Both the position numbers and the translations under genes were made by a program. A stretch of 64,000 nucleotides of DNA from Pollenia angustigena (Eukaryota > Arthropoda > Insecta > Diptera > Polleniidae): contig OV884059.1 of NCBI GenBank assembly GCA_930367215.1, positions 149,728,511 to 149,792,510 on the forward strand, read 5' to 3'. The notes beneath the pieces are model-generated. The model did not search any database. It was given only the letters and a program-made list of their open reading frames with translations, and was not told where the DNA came from. Positions 56,744 through 64,000 of this stretch are shown here, piece by piece; position 1 is the stretch's first letter, and every line of letters begins with the position of its first letter.

Positions 56744-57494
56744 AATAAGAACATTTTCTTAGATCTCTTGGCAAAGTATTCCAGATTTTTGAAACTCGAA
56801 TCTGATATGATTGTCCAAAAGTGTTCAAACGTCTAATAGGAAAAATAATTTGAGGATTCCTTGTTGACCTAGAGAAATTGAAATTTTCAACAATATAATC
56901 AGAATAAGAACATTTTCTTAGATCTCTTGGCTAAGTATTCCAGATTTTTGAAACCCGAATCTGATATGATTGTCCAAAAGTGTTCAAACGTCTAATAGGA
57001 AAAATAATTTGAGGATTCCTTGTTGACCTAGAGAAATTGAAATTTTCAATAATATAATTAGGGTTACCATTTACAATGAATTTATAGAAAAATAGTAATA
57101 TTCTAATGGCAATAAAATTTTCAAAAGATGTCCGTAGAAAGGTAAGCGTATGCCGACTTACATAATCACGAAATCTCAAACCAAAAACATATCGAATAAT
57201 TCTGTTAAAAATAACCTTAAATTTCTCAAGTACATAATTACCTGCGTCCGAAAAGACCTCCAAACAATATAGAATATGTGGCATTAAAACCGCCACAGCC
57301 ACCCGCCTTCTCACTGAACAAGGCAAGTAAATATTTAGAGAATACAGTCTTTTCAAGACAAATGATACCCGAGACGACAGGTAATTAATATAAGAAGAAA
57401 AATTTAACAAGTTATCAATAACGACCCCTAGACATTTCATTTTATCGACAAAAATAACAGGAACACCGTCAATAGTAATGCGTATCAAATCCAA
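56744..57494 (-). pseudogene. non-LTR retrotransposon 3' fragment with duplicated end
   Basis: The - strand frame 57494-56931 (187 codons) matches the C-terminal region after the reverse transcriptase: KCLGVVIDNLLNF, VSFVLKRLYSLNIYLPCSVRRR, PHILYCLEVF and then a degenerate tail to RVSKIWNT. It lacks the RT core and endonuclease, as expected from 5' truncation or decay. The last 159 bp are tandemly duplicated (56744-56902 and 56903-57061). Confidence 0.75.
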
Positions 57495-57529
57495 ACATAA
57501 TCACTTTCGTTTAACTTGTTTTAACCTAA

Positions 57530-58600
57530 ATTATCTTACCTAATTTATTTTGGAATCGGTATATATTTGGCCATGGCTCCTATACAAACGGCACTCCCGA
57601 AAATAGCTCTAAAACCCATGACTTCCTTATAATTGTTGGTAATGATATAAAATTTGACGACGATAACTTTTATAAATTTAATCGAACAATTTAATATAAT
57701 TCGGTTAATCGAATAATTTGAATTTTTTCTAGCTTAGAAGTTTAAAAATAAGACCAAAAAATTATATTTTTTAACATAAAAATGTTATTAAACAAGTAAC
57801 AACAATTTAACAAAACAAATTTAACAAATAAAAAAGGAAAACTTTTTAAATATAAAATAGCATCAAAATCTTTTGTTTCGATAAAACTTGATTTAAAAAA
57901 GATTCTTTCACTTATTAATGATGTTCGAGAGATTGAAAGTAAAACGTTACAAAGCATATCCAATTTCTCTTTTCTTTTTCTTGTTTTTTTTTCTAAAAAT
58001 TAGAGGACTACTTATTATGTATATTATACCACTTTTTTTTAACAATGTTAATTCTTTATATAGTCTTCTGTTTTCATTCGTCTCAAAAATTCATCTATAA
58101 CGTGGTAAGAGTCTGTTCTAAATATTCTTAAAAAAAATTGTTCCCAAACTCTTTGGTTTCATTCTTTGTACTATTCTATATTTAAAAAAATTGTTACTCG
58201 AAGGAAATGTTCCTGAGTTAAGACACAATAAAAGGGTATTTAAAACGTACCGGCTTGTTTTTAAATTAAAGGAAAAAAAACTAATACATACTGTGAAAAA
58301 ACAAATTTTCGATTAATTGACATAAATTATTCGTCAATCGAAAATAAGTTATTTAAAATTATTCGTAAAGTTAAGTGCCCAAAATTAATCGATTAATCGA
58401 ACAACGGTTAATAGTAAATACCTTGATAATATTCGACGTTAAGAACTCATTTATTAATCTTAATCTCATAACTAGGGTCCCAACTAGGGAACACTCTTGA
58501 AAACTAAAATTTAAATTTAAATTAATAATTTCGTTTAAATTGGATAATTGAGCTTTATCTCAAGTGTATTTTTGAATTTTGCTGATGGTAACACTGTATA
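57530..58600. other. AT-rich non-coding spacer
   Basis: No recognisable gene is seen. ATCGA/TCGAT-rich AATCGATTAATCGAACAA-type motifs at about 57680-57720 and 58310-58410 suggest a further inverted-repeat remnant. Confidence 0.4.
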
Positions 58601-58617
58601 CGCAACTAGTTTGCACA

Positions 58618-58770
58618 ATGCCACCAATACGATTGACGTCTGCAAGCCGTCTGAGTCGACCAGCAAATAAATTTTTTAAATCACTTCCAATAAACGTATT
58701 TTTAACTAACTGTGGCTTTAAAATGTTAACGATTTTTTTAAAATATTTTTTAGAAAGTCCAGATACATAG
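58618..58770 (+). CDS. possible small open frame of 50 residues
   Basis: The ATG has a favourable insect start context (CACAATG). The product begins MPPIRLTSASRLSRPANKFF and ends LKYFLESPDT. The N-terminus is arginine/serine-rich without acidic residues, as in mitochondrial presequences, and is followed by a hydrophobic segment. It does not match any family I recall and could be chance in an AT-rich spacer or the first exon of something else. Low confidence. Confidence 0.2.
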   Translation: MPPIRLTSASRLSRPANKFFKSLPINVFLTNCGFKMLTIFLKYFLESPDT

Positions 58771-58919
58771 TTTAAAAGATTTAACAATTATATACATACG
58801 TACATACTATGTATTTATTAGCGTACTAACAGCAAATGTTAGTCGCCGTCGCCACCAAAAAATTTGTTTATTTTAATATTTACTGCTCATTATTGCCAAA
58901 GATTTTTTAAAGTAACAAT

Positions 58920-58965
58920 TGCTTGTATGTATACATACATACATACATATGTATGTATATCGCAA
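58920..58965. repeat. (CATA)n microsatellite just before gene E
   Basis: A palindromic TATGTATACATACATACATA-type tract lies directly upstream of the gene E start codon (13 bp gap), probably in its 5' UTR or core promoter. Length variation here could affect expression. Confidence 0.8.
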
Positions 58966-58977
58966 ACATTAGTGAAA

Positions 58978-60719
58978 ATGTCTACAAAACTATGTTGTTT
59001 ATGTTGCAGACCTTGTGCTAATGATTACAAATGTTTACAAAATAATTCGGGAGGATGCAATGAAATATATAAAACTACCGTCAAATATTTTGATCCAATG
59101 GTAAGCTATACATTAATGAAACCTCAGGTAAATATACATATATTGTCTTCCAGTTACTCACAGAACATAATGGTACAGAGAGTTCAACAGAAAGAAAGGT
59201 ACTTTGTCACAACTGTTGGGTACATATTCAAGATTTTCACGATTTTCATCAAACAATAGTGAAAATAAGGTCATCTCTGGAACAGCTCAAAACAAATAAG
59301 TCACTGCAAGTTACAGTGGAAGAAGAACAAGTAGCTACAGATTTAAATGATGATTGTTTCAATAACTGTGATGAAGAGTTAGTACAATTAAATGAAGTTT
59401 TATTAAAAACTGATTTGAAAGGAGATAAAAATTGCTTAGAGGATGATTTTGTAAAGTCCAATGATGACGAAGATGATGAGAAGCCATTGAGCAAGTTAAG
59501 AGAAACTTATATGCCTTTAAAATCTACTAAAGAAACAATTAATAAAATAACTAATAAGGAAATAAGAAATTTAAACATAAAGGACAAACCTCAATCTCGT
59601 AAAAAAAGAAAATCAAAAGATTGGTTTAAAAACAGTATAAAATTAAATTCTGAAAATGAAGAAGATGATGATAAAAGTTTACCCAGGATTAAGAAAAATT
59701 TTAAAGAAATAGAAAAGGATGATGGTTATCATCCAGTCTTAGAAAAAGGAAGGGCATATGATGAATTTATAGCGGAATGGAAAACTCAATTGGAATGTGA
59801 TATTTGTAATGAAACATTTTCTATTTTCGACTTGTTAAAGACCCATTTTAAAGATAAACACAATAAAAAAGGTTATGTTAAATGCTGTGAACGTAAATTT
59901 GACCGTCGCTGTAGTTTAGTTGAACACATACGTTTACACATTAATCCCGAGATGCATAAATGTAACATATGCGGTAAGCTAAGTCGCAGTAAATACAATC
60001 TTAAAATTCATAAGAAAACTGTACACGAAGATTCTCAGCAATTTACATGTGATGTTTGCCCAAAGGTGTTTAAACAAAAGCAAAATTTAGAACTGCATTT
60101 GTTAAGTCATGTTGGAGGTAATAAAGATTTTAAATGTAATGAATGCGATAAAGCATATGTATTGGAAGTTCAGTTGAAAAAACACATTAAAATTGTGCAT
60201 AACGATAAAAGAGTTTGCGATCAGTGTGGTAAAACACTGCACGGTATTGGAGCACTTAAAAATCACTTGAAAGAACATACTGGTATTGAAAAACCTACAT
60301 ATCCTTGTAATGAGTGTGGCCTTGAACTTAAGTCAACTACCAGTTTAAAACGTCATAAAGAAGCATACCATAATGATGGTTCTACTGTTTATGTTTGCAG
60401 TATTTGTGGCAAAGTTTCTGCAACTGAAAGAGGTCTAAAAAATCATAAAAAATATGTACATGAAATTGAAAGAAAACATCAATGCCCACATTGTGGTAAA
60501 GCATTTAAACGTCCAAAGAATTTACAAGAACACATAGCCACTCATACAGGCGAGGCACTGTATCAGTGCTCAGAATGCCCGCGTACATTTAAAATAAGCT
60601 CCAAGTATCACGAGCATCGCAAAAAAGTTCATCCGCTTGAATGGGAAGAGGGAAGAAAGAATCGTTTAGAAAAACAAAAAATTGATTATGAACTAGTTAC
60701 AAATCAAGTTGTAATTTAA
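58978..60719 (+). CDS. ZAD-C2H2 zinc-finger protein E (grauzone-like), 10 fingers
   Basis: Exons 58978-59100 (123 nt) and 59154-60719, with a 53-bp phase-0 intron (the shortest of the five), encode 562 residues. The ZAD cysteines are CCLCC (exon 1) and CHNCW (exon 2), followed by IQDFHDFHQTI as in D. The linker is acidic (EDDFVKSNDDEDDEK) then basic (RKKRKSK). Ten fingers run from CDICNETF to CSECPRTF. Finger 2 is the atypical CCERKFDRR. The tail HPLEWEEGRKNRLEKQK matches D. The start is fixed by the conserved 41-codon first exon. It is convergent with the dynein gene, with stops about 330 bp apart. It has no disruption and is likely functional. Confidence 0.93.
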
Positions 60720-60796
60720 ATTGTTTTTAAGTTACAAAATATATTTATTAATTAGTTATGTATGTATGTATATTAATTATAAAAGATAACATGTTA

Positions 60797-60956
60797 AGGC
60801 CGTTATACACTATCCCACAAAGTTTAAAGTATTTTATGAAAATGCAACCCTGTCATGATAAGTTGTTATTGTTTTTTAAAAATTTTCAAACAATTGATTC
60901 AGGGAAGCATTTTCGCAAAATACTTAAGACTTTGTGGGATAGTGTATAACGGCCCT
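60797..60956. mobile_element. 160-bp TIR MITE between gene E and the dynein gene
   Basis: AGGCCGTTATACACTATCCC at the left and GGGATAGTGTATAACGGCCC at the right are inverted repeats of about 30 bp, followed by AAAGTATTTT/AAAATACTT. TA flanks (60795-60796 and 60957-60958). It probably lies in the 3' UTR of gene E or in the short spacer between the convergent genes. Confidence 0.85.
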
Positions 60957-60999
60957 TAGTAACATTCTAATATAGTTTGCTTCTTATAGAAAAAGTTTA

Positions 61000-61005
61000 A
61001 ATAAA
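61000..61005 (+). terminator. candidate polyadenylation signal of gene E
   Basis: AATAAA lies about 280 bp after the gene E stop, beyond the 160-bp MITE. This is a plausible distal site, not proven. Confidence 0.3.
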
Positions 61006-61049
61006 CTAGTTTAGAAAATTTGTATTTTCATATTTTGAAAAGTTTTAAG

Positions 61050-62750
61050 TTATTCTTCTTTAACCTCTATAGCATTATTTATGTTTATATCACGTAAAGA
61101 TTCCTTTAAAAGATCCCATTCATTGCTACTCGGATTCGCTAGATTTTCTGCTACATTATATAGATAAAATTCCCCATTCAGAGTACCAACTGCAACATAT
61201 TGTCCACTTCTGTTCCATTTAACACGATTGATTGCTGTCCCATCTTTCACATTTATTGAGTACATTGGTTCCATAGTATTTTCATTGATATTGTATAAAT
61301 CCAAACAACCACTTCCATCGACAGCAATAAATAACGATGGGTGTACCGGTGACCAGGCGACATCCATAACACAATCATAGTTATTTTTAAAGGTATACGA
61401 GGGATTTGGATTTTCTAGTGACCACAATTTAATGGTGCAATCCATTGATGAAGTAAGGAACAAGTTACCTAAGTCTGTTGATGCTTGATTATAGTGTGCG
61501 GATATGCCGGTAACAATTGATTCATGTTTTTCATAACGACTATTAATACCAGACTCGTAACCATAACTAAAAGCTAAAACAGAAATTTAGAGTTTTTTTG
61601 TTTGTTTTTGAAGTACATACATAGTTATTTGTTCTATGTACCTGAATATGCACATCCATCTTCTCCACCCAAAATTAAATTATTTCTACCATTAGCGGGA
61701 AAATCCATACATGTAACAGAAATTGGCTTTTTTATTTTTTCCGATATATCTAACTGTAATTGCATTATATCAGTAGGCCGTGCTAGCATATCCAAATTCC
61801 AGGAGCAAAGTTTACCATCTGAAGATATTGACATTATGTTATGAGAGCTATCGCAACCAATTTCATGTAAACAATATACAGGTTGAGTATGAGCTTTGTA
61901 GTTTAGTTGTGTGCATTGTACTGGTATGGAGGTTTTTACGCGATTATCCCACATAACAATTTGTCCCGAATAGGTTGCACCCAATACTAAATTGGGATTA
62001 AATTTTGTAAAACACAAAGACAAAACTGAACTATGACAATGAAATAAATGTTCTGGCGTTTGGTTTTTAATGTTTATATTCCAAATGATAACATCTCCAC
62101 CGGTGTGATAAAATGATTCCTAAAATATGTATACAATTACGAATATTTTAAATTGAGAAGTTACAAAATTAGTTAGTATTTAATACTAGCCTCATTTTTA
62201 AAATACGCTGCTACAACTTGATCAGGACAGTGTGGTGACCAATCTATACATGTAATGCAACGTCGATTTGTTAGGTTTTTATCCACGAAGACACGATTAA
62301 ATCTTAGTAGCCCCTTTGAATTGTTATCATTTATATCCTTTTCATCACCTACAACACCTGTATAATCAATGTAAATATTTTTATTGTTTTTTAAAATTCT
62401 TTCCATTTTACGACTGACACGTTCTAAAGATGTTTGAAAATTTTGTGAAGACAACATTTCTTCACATTTTTCTTCCAAAATTTCTAAAAAAAAAAAATAA
62501 AATGCAATAATTGTCTAAAAAAATTAATTGTTACATTTAATTTACTTTTGTTTTTTTCTTTTAAAAAGTTAAAAGGATTTTTCTTATCAATTGGTGTTAC
62601 TGCTGGTTGAATATCCATAACTCTTGGCAAGCCAGGGCTTAGAATTCCAGGCGGTAAATTTGATGAAAAGCTGCAACGTAATCTCAAAGGTGCCACAACA
62701 TCATCATGATATTCCATATCGCTAAAATCGAACTTATTCTCTTGAAGCAA
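61050..62750 (-). CDS. cytoplasmic dynein intermediate chain-like WD40 protein (diverged paralog)
   Basis: Four exons on the - strand: 62546 to at least 62717, 62483-62191, 62119-61642 and 61573-61050 (stop). They match cytoplasmic dynein intermediate chains (Drosophila short wing/Sdic family) collinearly. LPPGILSPGLP and PAVTPIDKK come before the light-chain region, followed by NRRCITCIDWS, FNPNLVLGATYSGQIVMWD, ISSDGKLCSWNLDML, GGEDGCAY, FLTSSMDCTIKLWSL, VMDVAWSPVHPSLF, DGSGCLDLYN and YNVAENLANPS of the WD propeller. Family role: linking the dynein motor to cargo and light chains. From ATG 62717 it gives 488 residues. The dynactin-binding N-terminal coiled coil is not visible, and the frame is open upstream without another ATG, so a further 5' exon is likely. 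Substitutions against conserved positions suggest a specialised, perhaps testis-type, paralog (inference). Confidence 0.88.
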
Positions 62751-63476
62751 AAAAACAATGTTTTTAAAACATCATTTTTGGAATTTGATTAATTAGAACT
62801 AAGCAAATCTCCAATTTAAATTATGTATGTATACATGCATATAATAAATACATCATTAATGGCAAATTTCACCAATTTATTTAAATAGCAATTTGTGTTT
62901 AAAATTAGTTTTTAACATTTTTCTTTATTATGTACAAATATACAGTAATATTCCCCCTCCCTAGAATTGTTTTATGTATTGTAGAAATATTACGATAATA
63001 TAACGTTAACTAGCGACACAACGACGCTGAAGTTTGAAGGAGCATTTACAAGGGGGAAAATACATTTTTCAGTTTTTGTTAAAGTTTTGCCATTAAATAA
63101 TTCCTTTTGCAATTAAACGTAAAATAATCGAAATTTTTACATATCGTTCTAATGAGATAAAAAAGACAAAACTTGGTTAAAAAATATTAGTTATTAAAAT
63201 TTCCCCAGGCCATTAACGTGTGCCATTTTGACTTCAATTACATTTAAGGGTTAATCTCCATTTTTGCACTGTTTTGTCTTCTTATAACTTTAAGGTATAT
63301 TTTTCATCAGTTTCATAAAAGTCGGCACATAAATATACAATACTTCGTTATTTTTCCCTTAGAAATTCCAAATATGTCAAATTTGACCTTTGACCTTCAT
63401 GATTTAAGGGTTAATGTTTTCCGATTTTAGTAAAATATTCAGAGTATTAATCCAAATTTTTTTAATATTTTTAATT
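62751..63476. other. region upstream of the dynein gene
   Basis: No exon for the missing N-terminus is recognised on the - strand. The sequence is AT-rich, with TTAAGGGTTAAT repeated at 63245 and 63407. Confidence 0.4.
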
Positions 63477-64000
63477 AGGCTTAAGTTCATGAAATTTAAT
63501 TTTCATTAAATTATTTTAATGAAGAAAGGAATTTTACAACATGAAAATTAATTAAAATTGTTATCGATAATCTTTCATTCTTGAACGAGGCCGGGGCTCA
63601 AACCCTGGCCGGCAGGTTACCATGACATGTTTCGATCGCAACCACACGATCTCTTCAGATGGATTTGCCGTCTTACTCTCGCAGCCATCGACGACTGTTG
63701 ACGTCAATAGTCAAACATCAATCCTTAAACCAAATTGTATTTTAACCTTTAACTACGTTAAAATGTTTAACATGTTTCAATCGCAACCACACGATCTCTT
63801 CAGATGGATTTGCCGTCTTACTCTCGCAGCCATCGACGACTGCTGACGTCAATAGTCAAACATCAATCCTTAAACCAAATTGTATTTTAACCTTTAAATG
63901 CGTTAAAATGTTAAAATACAATTTGGTTTAAGGATTGATGTTTGACTATTGACGTCAGCAGTCGTCGATGGCTGCGAGTGTAAGACGGCAAATCCATCTG
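63477..64000 (-). mobile_element. element S copy 3 with tandem and inverted partial copies
   Basis: 63477-63760 is a - strand copy of the 12184/14746 family (TTAGGCTTAAGTTCATGAA ... ATCAATCCTTAAACCAAATT). A second partial - strand copy follows (about 63771-63890). A + strand copy starting at 63911 runs off the window end. Positions 63801-63890 and 63911-64000 are inverted repeats of 90 nt with about one mismatch, separated by 20 nt. The right boundary is outside the window. Confidence 0.7.

Overview
The window is AT-rich eukaryotic DNA from a higher fly. The evidence is a family of ZAD-plus-C2H2 zinc-finger genes with 53-74 bp introns, dense small inverted-repeat transposons, a jockey-clade non-LTR element and Ty3/gypsy remnants. 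A calyptrate fly (blowfly or house fly type) is the best guess. That is inference, because no species marker was checked.

The genic backbone is a five-member cluster of paralogous ZAD-C2H2 genes, all on the + strand: A (8449-10671), B (20857-22913), C (26648-28587), D (48873-50579) and E (58978-60719). Each has a first exon of exactly 123 nt (41 codons) ending in the residues FDPM, a short phase-0 intron, and one long second exon. The second exon holds the other half of the ZAD, an acidic/basic linker and a 10-finger array that ends in an HP-EW-R-R tail like that of grauzone-type proteins. A and B are recent duplicates that also share about 170 bp upstream of the ATG. D and E form a second pair. 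C stands alone and has a broken 3' fragment at 31349-31877. A has gained four fingers through a 591-bp in-frame tandem duplication and lost about one finger through a 30-codon fusion. B is split by a 323-bp transposon with a perfect 8-bp target duplication.

At the right end, on the - strand and convergent with E, is a four-exon gene for a diverged cytoplasmic dynein intermediate chain (61050-62750, 5' end uncertain). One of its introns appears to use a GC-AG donor.

The rest is mostly mobile DNA. A full-length jockey-like element with two open frames lies at 38096-42480 on the - strand. Degraded Ty3/gypsy pol lies at 15769-17320, a non-LTR 3' fragment at 56744-57494 and an asparaginyl-tRNA synthetase pseudogene at 13888-14470. 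There are many non-autonomous TIR elements, several with clear target duplications: an 8-bp CAAGG-end family (5209, 22019, 23933, 28786), 8-bp hAT-like elements (3716, 24298, 35859) and TA-flanked families (1235/54277, 18865/37179, 6845/52617, 24951, 47939, 55843, 60797). tRNA-derived SINE-like copies are also present.

The window reads as a rapidly evolving zinc-finger cluster embedded in transposons. The insertions, fragments and finger-number changes show active gene birth and death. All coordinates were read by eye. Element boundaries without a stated target duplication are approximate.
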